A stretch of DNA of 64,000 nt from Persicobacter sp. CCB-QB2 (GTDB lineage: Bacteria; Bacteroidota; Bacteroidia; Cytophagales; Cyclobacteriaceae), in contig NZ_LBGV01000001.1 in assembly GCF_001274635.1 (NCBI RefSeq), forward strand, positions 2,108,001-2,172,000, written 5' to 3'. This document shows, piece by piece, positions 56,048-64,000 of this stretch (its first letter is position 1; every line of letters begins with the position of its first letter). A model generated the notes under the pieces. It did not search any database, was not told where the DNA came from, and saw only the letters and a program-made list of their open reading frames with translations. Both the position numbers and the translations under genes were made by a program.

Positions 56048-57380
56048 CCAAAGACTTTGTTCAGCGCCTGGAGCGGGCGGTGGAAGAGCAAGATGAGCGA
56101 TTCATCATTGAGTCCCTTCGCGGAGTAGAGCCTGCCGATGTCTCCCTGGTCCTAGAAGAGCTGGACAGTGATGAATCCAAATACATCCTGATGCTACTGG
56201 ATCAGGAACTGGCGGCAGAAATCCTGTCCAACCTGGATGAAGACGTACTGCTTCCTTTTGTGGCTGAATTCAGCGCTAAAGAACTGGCCGGCATTGTGCA
56301 GGAGATGGAGTCCGATGATGCCGTGGATTTGCTTTTGGAAATCTCCAATCAGATGCGGGACGAGGTGATTGCCCACATTAATGATGAGGAAGCCCAAAAC
56401 AACATCATCGACCTTTTGCGCTATGATGAGGACACTGCGGGCGGATTGATGGCCAAAGAGTTAATCAAGGCCAACTATAAATGGAATGTAGTACAAACTA
56501 TTGAGGCCATTCGTCAGCAGGCGGAGGATGTTGAAAAAATTTACTCCATCTATGTGGTGGATGATTTTGATCGGCTCCTAGGTCGCGTTTCCCTGAAAGA
56601 AATGCTCTTAGCGAAAGACCAGACAAAAGTTGGAGACATTTACGTTCCGGAGATCAACACCATCTCTACCGATAGCTCGCAGGAAGAAGTGGTCGAGGTG
56701 ATGCAACACTACGATTTGGAAGCTCTTCCGGTGGTAAATGCCCGCGGCCGACTGGTAGGTAGAATTACTATTGATGATGTAATTGACGTCATTACCGAAG
56801 CAGCAGAAGACGAAAGAAACCTGATGTCCGGGGTCTCGGACAATGTAGAGGAAGATGACTCCATCTGGAAGCTTTCCCGCTCCCGACTGCCATGGTTGAT
56901 CATTGGTATGGGAGGCGGAATGCTGGCGGCCAAGTTCATAGGAAATTTTGAAAATGACCTGGCGGTAATCCCTGCTTTGGCGGCATTTATCCCCCTAATT
57001 ACCGCTACCGGGGAAATGTAGGACTACAATCCTCCACCTTGGTGGTACAGTCACTGGCCAATCCTCTGGCGATTCGCGAACCTTTAATTGTGAGACTACT
57101 GAAAGTGTTTGGAGTGGCCGCCATCAATGGACTGGTACTGAATGCCATCGTTTTTGGGATTAATATGGCCATGGGTTTGTCATGGAATTTATCCATGGTG
57201 GTGTGTATCGCACTTTATACAGTGGTGATGTTATCTTCAGTACTGGGCACCCTGACTCCAATGGTTTTGGAAAAGCTGGGTATTAACCCCGCCATGGCCT
57301 CGGGACCGTTTATCACCATTGCCAATGACCTCTTAGGCCTGACGGTCTACTTCACAGTCGCCCATTTATTATTGTTGTAA
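56020..57380 (+). CDS. mgtE: MgtE magnesium transporter (frameshifted)
   Basis: This gene encodes an inner membrane Mg2+ channel/transporter of 453 aa once one base is restored. MgtE_N superhelix (about 20-130), two CBS domains (about 135-255; [32 protein letters not shown]), a connecting helix and the five-helix membrane domain. The frame breaks at the GGGG run 57010-57013: adding a G turns ATGEM-stop into the conserved [17 protein letters not shown], and the second open frame 57039-57380 then completes the protein. No ATG is at the start; TTG at 56020 is the likely initiator inside rsmA. Confidence 0.92.
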
Positions 57381-57416
57381 TTAATTTTCTCCAAAAGGGA
57401 GAAGCCGAATATTTAA

Positions 57417-58352
57417 ATGAAAATACTCATAATCGATCAATTGCACGAGTCCATTCATCCCTTGATGAAAGCGGCAGACCTGCATTATGATTACCGACCC
57501 GAAATAAAAAAAGAAGAGGTTTTGGAAATCCTCCCCCAATACGAAGGCATTATGGTGCGCAGTAAGATGCGCTTCGATCAGCCTGAACTGGACAGAGGCA
57601 CCAAACTCCAATTCATTGCCAGATCCGGTGCTGGCATGGATAATATTGATGATGCCTACGCTACAAAAAAGGGCATTCACCTCATTAATGCACCGGAAGG
57701 CAACCGGGATGCCGTAGGGGAACATACGATCGGGATGCTTTTACTCCTGATGAACAAAATGCACACCGCTGACCTGGAAGTCAGAAAAGGCATTTGGGAT
57801 CGGGAAGGTAACCGCGGCTGGGAATTAATGGGCAGAACGGTTGGCATCATTGGTTATGGTCATATGGGACAGGCGTTTGCCAAAAGGCTGGCTGGCTTTG
57901 GGGTAAAAATATTGGCTTATGACAAATACCGACTAGATTATTCGGATCAATACGCCCGGGAAGCAAGTCTGGAAGAAATTTTCAATGATACCGATGTACT
58001 GAGCTTCCACACCCCATTAACAGAAGAAACCCGGGCATGGTGTACTTTAGAATTTTTCAAAAGATTCCGAAAACCGATCCTCTTCCTCAATGCTGCCCGT
58101 GGAGAAATTGCTCCTTTCCATGATTTAAATGAAGCCATGGATCGAAAGTTAATTTTGGCAGCAGGATTGGATGTATTGGAGGTTGAAAAATTTGATAAAC
58201 TGACCCCAAAACAAAAAGAAGAGCTCAAAAAACTTCAGGAACGGCCTAATGTGATTTTTACCCCACATGTGGGCGGGTGGACTTTTGAGTCTTACCAAAG
58301 GCTGAATGAAGTGATGATTCAAAAAATTCAGGCCTTTTTAGAGCGTACATAA
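57417..58352 (+). CDS. NAD-dependent D-2-hydroxyacid dehydrogenase
   Basis: This gene encodes a 311-aa dehydrogenase of the phosphoglycerate dehydrogenase type. GIIGYGHMGQ is the nucleotide-binding motif (about 144-153), the catalytic Arg lies in NAARGE, Glu in LDVLEVE and His in TPHVGGWT. There is no ACT domain, so it may be a phosphoglycerate or other 2-hydroxyacid dehydrogenase; the substrate is not certain. It follows mgtE by 36 bases. A terminator lies 165 bases downstream. Confidence 0.88.
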   Translation: MKILIIDQLHESIHPLMKAADLHYDYRPEIKKEEVLEILPQYEGIMVRSKMRFDQPELDRGTKLQFIARSGAGMDNIDDAYATKKGIHLINAPEGNRDAVGEHTIGMLLLLMNKMHTADLEVRKGIWDREGNRGWELMGRTVGIIGYGHMGQAFAKRLAGFGVKILAYDKYRLDYSDQYAREASLEEIFNDTDVLSFHTPLTEETRAWCTLEFFKRFRKPILFLNAARGEIAPFHDLNEAMDRKLILAAGLDVLEVEKFDKLTPKQKEELKKLQERPNVIFTPHVGGWTFESYQRLNEVMIQKIQAFLERT

Positions 58353-58517
58353 AAGGTGAAATTCATAACGAAAATTAGGATTATTACAGTAGCAATACCC
58401 GACTATTTTGAGAGAATAGCATCACTATTGTTGAGAATTTAACCGAGATCGCACACGATAATTCGAATTTGAAGTCGGACGGTGCTTAAATTCTTTCTTA
58501 GCCTAAAATAAATACTT

Positions 58518-58539
58518 ACCCGACATTTCGTCGGGTTTT
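58518..58539 (+). terminator. Rho-independent terminator before the nuclease array
   Basis: CCCGAC (58519-58524) pairs with GTCGGG (58530-58535), followed by TTTTG. It separates the 2-hydroxyacid dehydrogenase transcript from the nuclease array, whose own promoter must lie within 58540-58613. Confidence 0.65.
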
Positions 58540-58613
58540 GTGTTTTATAGCACATCGGGGACCTTATTGAATCACCAACCAAAGTAATGGTATTCGGTTG
58601 ATCGCATAAAACG

Positions 58614-59525
58614 ATGGCCATGCCCAAAGAAATCTACATTGACCCTTTCACTGACTTTGGCTTCAAAAAGCTTTTTGGAGAAGAGGAAAGCAAAGAACAC
58701 CTCATTGATTTCCTTAACCAGATATTACCAAAAAAAGACCTGATCTCTCACCTGCAATACGGCCAAAACAAACATCTCCCCAAAACAGCGCTGGACAGAA
58801 AGGCCATTTTCGATTTGTATTGCACCAATCAGAGCGGGGAACATTTTATCATCGAACTACAGCGTGCTACCCAAATGCACATCATCGATCGAAGTATTCA
58901 TTATAGTTCTTTTCTCATTCAGCAACAAGGCCGAAAAGGCAAAAACTGGAATTATCAACTGCAAAAAGTATATGTCATCAGCATACTGGACTTCCTTTTG
59001 GAGAAAAGACTGAAATTGGGAAATGACTTGATTCACCATGGGCAAATAATGGAAATTCACCAACATCAGCCATTATCCAATAAACTCAATTACATCTTTA
59101 TCGAAGTCCCCAAATTCAACAAAGTACCTGCCGAATTAAAAAACCGCAAAGATCAATGGCTTTTCCTGCTCAAAAATCTGCCCAACCTCCAAAAAAGACC
59201 TAAAGCGTTACAGGAGAGAATATTTCAGCGCTTTTTCGATCGCGCGAAAATCGCTAAATTGCCACCGGAAGAAGCTGAAAAATACATCATTGCCAAAGGA
59301 AAAATGGGAGATTATAAGAATACGCTGGATTATCGGGAAGCGAAGGGGCGTAAGGAAGGGAAAATAGAGGGGAAGCTAGAAGGTAGAATTGAAGGGAAGT
59401 TGGAAGAAAAAGAAAACTTAGCATTAAAATTACACGGGAAAGGTTTCCCAGTAAAAGAAATCGCAGAAATGGTGGAGGTTAATCCGGCGGAAATTGAAAA
59501 GTGGCTGAAAAGCTCGAAAAAATAA
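58614..59525 (+). CDS. Rpn-type PD-(D/E)XK nuclease, copy 1
   Basis: This gene encodes a 303-aa protein. The N terminus DPFTDFGFKKLFG and the nuclease core (KTALDRKAIFDLYC with Asp; FIIELQ with the E-x-Q pair) match the Rpn / PDDEXK_2 family of recombination-promoting nucleases. Next comes a basic/helical region, a Lys/Glu/Gly-repeat linker (RKEGKIEGKLEGRIEGKLEE) and a small C-terminal helix pair (FPVKEIAEMVEVNPAEIEKW) that may bind DNA. It is the longest linker of the six copies. Start ATG 58614 (or 58620). First of a tandem array. Confidence 0.92.
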   Translation: MAMPKEIYIDPFTDFGFKKLFGEEESKEHLIDFLNQILPKKDLISHLQYGQNKHLPKTALDRKAIFDLYCTNQSGEHFIIELQRATQMHIIDRSIHYSSFLIQQQGRKGKNWNYQLQKVYVISILDFLLEKRLKLGNDLIHHGQIMEIHQHQPLSNKLNYIFIEVPKFNKVPAELKNRKDQWLFLLKNLPNLQKRPKALQERIFQRFFDRAKIAKLPPEEAEKYIIAKGKMGDYKNTLDYREAKGRKEGKIEGKLEGRIEGKLEEKENLALKLHGKGFPVKEIAEMVEVNPAEIEKWLKSSKK

Positions 59526-59587
59526 CCTCAGCCAATCCCGCCAAAATCAACTACATATACTCTTTTAGGTTTATGGTAAAAAATACC

Positions 59588-60457
59588 ATGCCCAAAGAAA
59601 TCTACATTGACCCCTTCACTGACTTTGGTTTCAAAAAGCTATTTGGAGAAGAGGAAAGCAAGGAACACCTCATTGATTTCCTCAACCAGATATTACCAAA
59701 GGAAGACCTGATCTCTCACCTACAATACGGCCAAAACGAACACCTCCCCAAAACAGCCCTGGACCGAAAGGCCATTTTCGATTTGTATTGCACTAATCAG
59801 AGCGGGGAACATTTTATCATCGAACTACAGCGAGCCACCCAAATGCACATCGTTGATCGAAGTATTTATTACAGTTCCTTTCTCATTCAGCAACAAGGTC
59901 GAAAAGGTAAAAACTGGAATTATCAATTACAAAAGGTATATGTTATCAGCATACTGGACTTCCTTTTGGAGGAAAGATTAGGACTGGGCAACGCCTTGAT
60001 TCATCATGGGCAAATAATGGAAATTCACCAACATCAGCCATTATCTAATAAACTCAATTACATCTTTATCGAAGTCCCCAAATTCAACAAATCACCTGCC
60101 GAATTAAAAAACCGCAAGGATCAATGGCTTTTCCTGCTCAAAAACCTACCCAACCTCCAAAAAAGACCTAAAGCGTTACAAGAGAGAATTTTTCAGCGCT
60201 TTTTCGATCGCGCGAAAATCGCTAAATTGCCACCGGAAGAAGCTGAAAAATATATTATTGCCAAAGGAAAAATGGGAGATTACAAGAATACACTGGATTA
60301 TCGGGAAGCGAAGGGAGTTGAGAAAGGTAAATTCGAAGAAAAGAAAAACTTAGCCCTAAAATTACACGGGAAAGGTTTCCCAATAAAAGAAATCGCAGAA
60401 ATGGTGGAAGTTAATCCGGAGCAAATTGAAAAGTGGCTGAAAAGCTCGAAAAAATAA
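59588..60457 (+). CDS. Rpn-type PD-(D/E)XK nuclease, copy 2
   Basis: A 289-aa paralogue, start set at the conserved MPKEIYID (59588). A longer frame from 59501 is an artefact of reading the tail of copy 1. The core (FDLYC, FIIELQ) is intact. The linker is the shortest and has a different sequence (VEKGKFEEKKN), so the C-terminal helices lie closer to the nuclease domain. It shares a region identical with copy 3 (residues about 140-180, RLGLGNALIHHG), which suggests gene conversion. A start-overlapping hairpin precedes it. Confidence 0.92.
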   Translation: MPKEIYIDPFTDFGFKKLFGEEESKEHLIDFLNQILPKEDLISHLQYGQNEHLPKTALDRKAIFDLYCTNQSGEHFIIELQRATQMHIVDRSIYYSSFLIQQQGRKGKNWNYQLQKVYVISILDFLLEERLGLGNALIHHGQIMEIHQHQPLSNKLNYIFIEVPKFNKSPAELKNRKDQWLFLLKNLPNLQKRPKALQERIFQRFFDRAKIAKLPPEEAEKYIIAKGKMGDYKNTLDYREAKGVEKGKFEEKKNLALKLHGKGFPIKEIAEMVEVNPEQIEKWLKSSKK

Positions 60458-60520
60458 CCTCAGCCAATCGTGCCAAAATCAACTGCATATGCTCTATCGG
60501 GTTTATGGTAAAAAAATACC

Positions 60521-61402
60521 ATGCCCAAAGAAATCTACATTGACCCCTTCACTGACTTTGGTTTCAAAAAGCTTTTTGGAGAAGAGGAAAGCAAGGAACA
60601 CCTCATTGATTTCCTCAATCAAATATTACCAAAAGAAGACTTAATCTCTCACCTGCAATACGGCCAAAACGAACACCTCCCCAAAACAGCACTGGACAGA
60701 AAGGCCATTTTCGATTTGTATTGTACCAATCAAGACGGGGAACATTTTATCATCGAACTACAGCGAGCCACCCAAATGCACATCGTTGATCGAAGTATTT
60801 ATTACAGTTCCTTTCTCATTCAGCAACAAGGTCGAAAAGGTAAAAACTGGAATTATCAATTACAAAAGGTATATGTTATCAGCATACTGGACTTCCTTTT
60901 GGAGGAAAGATTAGGACTGGGCAACGCCTTGATTCATCATGGGCAAATAATGGAAATTCACCAACATCAGCCATTATCTAATAAACTCAATTACATCTTT
61001 ATCGAAGTCCCCAAATTCAACAAATCACCTGCCGAATTAAAAAACCGCAAGGATCAATGGCTTTTCCTGCTCAAAAACCTACCCAACCTCCAAAAAAGAC
61101 CTAAAGCGTTACAGGAGAGAATTTTTCAGCGCTTTTTCGATCGCGCAAAAATCGCTAAATTGCCACCGGAAGAAGCTGAAAAATATATCATTGCTAAAGG
61201 AAAAATGGGAGATTACAAGAATACACTGGATTATCGGGAAGCGAAGGGGCGAAAGGAAGGTAAACAAGAAGGGAAGTTGGAAGAAAAAGAAAATTTAGCC
61301 TTAAAATTACACGGGAAAGGTTTCCCATTAAATGAAATCGCAGAAATGGTGGAGGTTAATCCGGCGGAAATTGAAAAGTGGCTGAAAAGCTCGAAAAAAT
61401 AA
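60521..61402 (+). CDS. Rpn-type PD-(D/E)XK nuclease, copy 3
   Basis: A 293-aa paralogue. Catalytic core intact. It differs at NQDGEH (others NQSGEH). Linker RKEGKQEGKLEEKEN. The upstream spacer is the GCATATGC type (type II), as for copy 5. Its start lies exactly 1,901 bp after the second ATG of copy 1. Confidence 0.92.
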   Translation: MPKEIYIDPFTDFGFKKLFGEEESKEHLIDFLNQILPKEDLISHLQYGQNEHLPKTALDRKAIFDLYCTNQDGEHFIIELQRATQMHIVDRSIYYSSFLIQQQGRKGKNWNYQLQKVYVISILDFLLEERLGLGNALIHHGQIMEIHQHQPLSNKLNYIFIEVPKFNKSPAELKNRKDQWLFLLKNLPNLQKRPKALQERIFQRFFDRAKIAKLPPEEAEKYIIAKGKMGDYKNTLDYREAKGRKEGKQEGKLEEKENLALKLHGKGFPLNEIAEMVEVNPAEIEKWLKSSKK

Positions 61403-61464
61403 CCTCAGCCAATCCCACCAAAATCAACTACATATACTCTTTTGGGTTAATGTTAAAAAATACC

Positions 61465-62358
61465 ATGCCCAAAGAAATCTACATTGACCCCTTCACTGAC
61501 TTTGGTTTCAAAAAGCTATTTGGAGAAGAGGAAAGCAAGGAACACCTCATTGATTTCCTTAACCAGATACTACCAAAAGAAGACCTGATCTCCCACCTAC
61601 AATACGGCCAAAACGAACATCTCCCCAAAACAGCACTGGACAGAAAGGCCATTTTCGATTTGTATTGTACCAACCAGAGCGGGGAACATTTTATCATCGA
61701 ATTACAGCGAGCCACCCAAATGCACATCATCGATCGAAGTATTTATTATAGTTCCTTTCTCATTCAGCAACAAGGCCGAAAAGGCAAAAACTGGAATTAT
61801 CAACTGCAAAAGGTATATGTCATCAGCATACTGGACTTCCTTTTGGAGAAAAGACTGAAATTGGTTAATAAATTGATTCACCATGGGCAAATAATGGAAA
61901 TTCACCAACATCAGCCATTATCTAATAAACTCAATTACATCTTTATCGAAGTCCCCAAATTCAACAAATCACCTGCCGAATTAAAAAACCGCAAGGATCA
62001 ATGGCTTTTCCTGCTCAAAAACCTACCCAACCTCCAAAAAAGACCTAAAGCGTTACAGGAGAGAATTTTTCAGCGCTTTTTCGATCGCGCGAAAATCGCT
62101 AAATTGCCTCCGGAAGAAGCTGAAAAATACATCATTGCCAAAGGTAAAATGGGAGATTATAAGAATACACTGGATTACCGGGAAGCCAAGGGGCGTAAGG
62201 AAGGGAAACAAGAAGGTAGAATTGAAGGGAAGTTGGAAGAAAAAGAAAATTTAGCCCTAAAATTACACGCAAAAGGATTTCAGTTAAAAGAAATTGCTGA
62301 AATGGTGGAGGTTAATCCGGCGGAAATTGAAAAGTGGCTGAAAAGCTCGAAAAAATAA
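61465..62358 (+). CDS. Rpn-type PD-(D/E)XK nuclease, copy 4
   Basis: A 297-aa paralogue, start at the conserved MPKEIYID (61465). Core intact. The linker has one extra EGR module (RKEGKQEGRIEGKLEE). C-terminal helices read LHAKGFQLKEIAEMVEV. The spacer before it is the ACATATAC type (type I), and the hairpin over the start has one broken pair (ATGTTA instead of ATGGTA). Confidence 0.92.
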   Translation: MPKEIYIDPFTDFGFKKLFGEEESKEHLIDFLNQILPKEDLISHLQYGQNEHLPKTALDRKAIFDLYCTNQSGEHFIIELQRATQMHIIDRSIYYSSFLIQQQGRKGKNWNYQLQKVYVISILDFLLEKRLKLVNKLIHHGQIMEIHQHQPLSNKLNYIFIEVPKFNKSPAELKNRKDQWLFLLKNLPNLQKRPKALQERIFQRFFDRAKIAKLPPEEAEKYIIAKGKMGDYKNTLDYREAKGRKEGKQEGRIEGKLEEKENLALKLHAKGFQLKEIAEMVEVNPAEIEKWLKSSKK

Positions 62359-62421
62359 CCTCAGCCAATCGCGCCAAAATCAACTGCATATGCTCTATCG
62401 GGTTTATGGTAAAAAAATACC

Positions 62422-63303
62422 ATGCCCAAAGAAATCTACATTGACCCTTTCACTGACTTTGGCTTCAAAAAGCTTTTTGGAGAAGAGGAAAGCAAGGAAC
62501 ACCTCATTGATTTCCTTAACCAGATACTACCAAAAGAAGACCTGATCTCTCACCTGCAGTACGGACAAAACGAACATCTCCCAAAAACAGCCCTAGACCG
62601 AAAGGCCAATTTCGATTTGTATTGCACTAATCAGAGCGGGGAACATTTTATCATCGAATTACAGCGCGCCACCCAAATGCACATCGTTGATCGGAGTATT
62701 TATTACAGTTCCTTTCTCATTCAGCAACAAGGCCGAAAAGGCAAAAACTGGAATTATCAACTGCAAAAGGTATATGTCATCAGCATACTGGACTTCCTTT
62801 TAGAAGAAAGACTGAAACTGGGTAATAAATTGATTCACCATGGGCAAATAATGGAAATCCACCAACATCAGCCACTATCCAATAAACTCAATTACCTCTT
62901 TATCGAAGTCCCCAAATTCAACAAAGCACCTGCCGAATTAAAAAACCGCAAAGATCAATGGCTTTTCCTGCTCAAAAATCTGCCCAACCTCCAAAAAAGA
63001 CCTAAAGCTTTACAGGAGAGAATATTTCAGCGCTTTTTCGATCGCGCGAAAATCGCTAAATTGCCACCGGAAGAAGCTGAAAAATACATCATTGCCAAAG
63101 GAAAAATGGGAGATTACAAGAATACACTGGATTATCGGGAAGCGAAGGGGCGAAAGGAAGGTAAACAAGAAGGGAAGTTGGAAGAAAAAGAAAATTTAGC
63201 CTTAAAATTACACGGGAAAGGTTTCCCATTAAAAGAAATCGCAGAAATGGTGGAGGTTGATCCGGCGGAAATTCAAAAGTGGCTGAAAAGCTCGAAAAAA
63301 TAA
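62422..63303 (+). CDS. Rpn-type PD-(D/E)XK nuclease, copy 5
   Basis: A 293-aa paralogue with spacer type II. One substitution sits next to the catalytic Asp strand: RKANFDLY in place of RKAIFDLY, which could lower stability. The C-terminal region has VDPAEIQKW. The section around residue 140-200 (EERLKLGNKLIHHG; LNYLFIEVPKFNKAP) is shared with copy 6 only. Its start lies 1,901 bp after copy 3. Confidence 0.9.
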   Translation: MPKEIYIDPFTDFGFKKLFGEEESKEHLIDFLNQILPKEDLISHLQYGQNEHLPKTALDRKANFDLYCTNQSGEHFIIELQRATQMHIVDRSIYYSSFLIQQQGRKGKNWNYQLQKVYVISILDFLLEERLKLGNKLIHHGQIMEIHQHQPLSNKLNYLFIEVPKFNKAPAELKNRKDQWLFLLKNLPNLQKRPKALQERIFQRFFDRAKIAKLPPEEAEKYIIAKGKMGDYKNTLDYREAKGRKEGKQEGKLEEKENLALKLHGKGFPLKEIAEMVEVDPAEIQKWLKSSKK

Positions 63304-63365
63304 CCTCAGCCAATCCCACCAAAATCAACTACATATACTCTTTTGGGTTAATGGTAAAAAATACC

Positions 63366-63941
63366 ATGCCCAAAGAAATCTACATTGACCCCTTCACTGA
63401 CTTTGGCTTCAAAAAGCTTTTTGGAGAAGAGGAAAGCAAGGAACACCTCATTGATTTCCTCAATCAAATATTACCAAAAGAAGACCTGATCTCTCACCTG
63501 CAATACGGACAAAACGAACATCTCCCCAAAACAGCGCTGGACCGAAAGGCCATTTTCGATTTGTATTGCACTAATCAGAGCGGGGAACATTTTATCATCG
63601 AACTACAGCGTGCCACCCAGATGCACATCGTTGATCGAAGTATTTATTATAGTTCCTTTCTCATTCAGCAACAAGGCCGAAAAGGCAAAAACTGGAATTA
63701 TCAACTGCAAAAGGTATATGTCATCAGCATACTGGACTTCCTTTTAGAAGAAAGACTGAAACTGGGTAATAAATTGATTCACCATGGGCAAATAATGGAA
63801 ATCCACCAACATCAGCCACTATCCAATAAACTCAATTACCTCTTTATCGAAGTCCCCAAATTCAACAAAGCACCTTCCGAATTAAAAAACCGCAAAGATC
63901 AATGGCTTTTCCTGCTCAAAAATCTGCCCAACCTCCAATAA
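63366..63941 (+). pseudogene. Rpn-type PD-(D/E)XK nuclease, copy 6, truncated by a stop codon
   Basis: Starts at the conserved MPKEIYID (63366). The nuclease core is complete, but codon 192 is TAA (63939-63941) where the other copies have AAA. The reading frame stays open and similar after the stop up to the window edge (RPKALQERIFQRFFDR), so the mutation is recent. If translated it yields about 191 residues with the nuclease core but no linker or C-terminal helices. It continues beyond the window. Confidence 0.85.
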
Positions 63942-64000
63942 AGGCCTAAAGCGTTACAAGAGAGAATTTTTCAGCGCTTTTTCGATCGCGTAAAAATCGC

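Larger units (their letters stand above)
58614..64000. repeat. Tandem array of six Rpn genes, two-gene higher-order unit
   Basis: Distances between the conserved start codons are 968, 933, 944, 957 and 944 bp. The spacers alternate between two types: ACATATAC-containing (before copies 2, 4, 6) and GCATATGC-containing (before copies 3, 5). Starts two apart are 1,901 bp (1 to 3, 3 to 5, 4 to 6) and 1,877 bp (2 to 4). This shows that a gene pair, not a single gene, was amplified. Array runs off the window. Confidence 0.9.

Noticed and set aside
59501..59587. N-terminal extension (MAEKLEKITSANP...) of Rpn copies 2, 4 and 6
   Set aside because: It is the tail of the previous gene read in another frame; all copies share MPKEIYID as the natural start.
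1..64000. tRNA or rRNA genes
   Set aside because: No cloverleaf-like or rRNA-like stretch was recognised by eye in the gene-free regions.

Overview
The window looks like a chromosomal segment from a Bacteroidota bacterium, probably of the Cytophagales. The evidence is two proteins with type IX secretion (T9SS) C-terminal sorting domains, a PID-CTERM sorting-signal protein, an UpxY-type NusG-like antiterminator, a BY-kinase Wzc, a GxxExxY protein, and the order YceD-rpmF-fabH-efp-accB-accC. The genus cannot be named from sequence alone.

Layout. About 0.4-36.7 kb is a surface polysaccharide region, almost all on the minus strand. In transcription order it holds an UpxY antiterminator, a nucleotidyltransferase/HI0074 pair, a TviB/WbpA-like UDP-HexNAc dehydrogenase and a methyltransferase. 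A tight operon follows: wza, wzc, wzx, acyltransferase, wzy, GT4, WcaF-like acyltransferase, GT2, GT2. Then come a WecA/MraY-like initiating transferase, wzi, and an exosortase with its associated membrane protein. The distal part has a decayed UDP-xylose synthase, ugd, an SNF2 helicase, an IS5/IS1182-like insertion sequence, gmd and fcl. About 36.8-42.1 kb carries T9SS-exported surface proteins and a PID-CTERM protein, a plausible exosortase substrate. About 42.7-58.4 kb is mainly core metabolism: phosphosugar mutase, a LytS/LytTR two-component pair, accC, accB, efp, fabH, rpmF, yceD, pdxA, rsmA, mgtE and a 2-hydroxyacid dehydrogenase. From 58.6 kb to the window end lie six tandem paralogues of an Rpn-type PD-(D/E)XK nuclease, arranged as a repeated two-gene unit of about 1.9 kb.

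Repeats are the most striking non-coding feature. One family forms paired stem-loops: about 13 copies in an array at 8.44-10.7 kb, two copies at 4.43-4.74 kb, and a sister subfamily with a compensated stem change at 28.8-36 kb. A second family is an AT-rich element ending in CCAC(G/T/A)AATT, placed as inverted pairs around gene modules. One copy is a clean 190-bp element with 21-bp perfect inverted ends. These elements supply the apparent start of wzi, the last codons and stop of a phosphatase-like gene, and the target of the insertion sequence.

Six genes (UDP-xylose synthase, the WecA-like transferase, the WcaF-like acyltransferase, wzy, a T9SS protein and mgtE) are each broken by loss of exactly one base inside a G/C run. 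Restoring one base rebuilds each full-length protein. Because mgtE is affected, base-calling error in homopolymers is the leading explanation; phase variation remains possible for the surface genes. The UDP-xylose synthase also has two nonsense codons and looks truly decayed.
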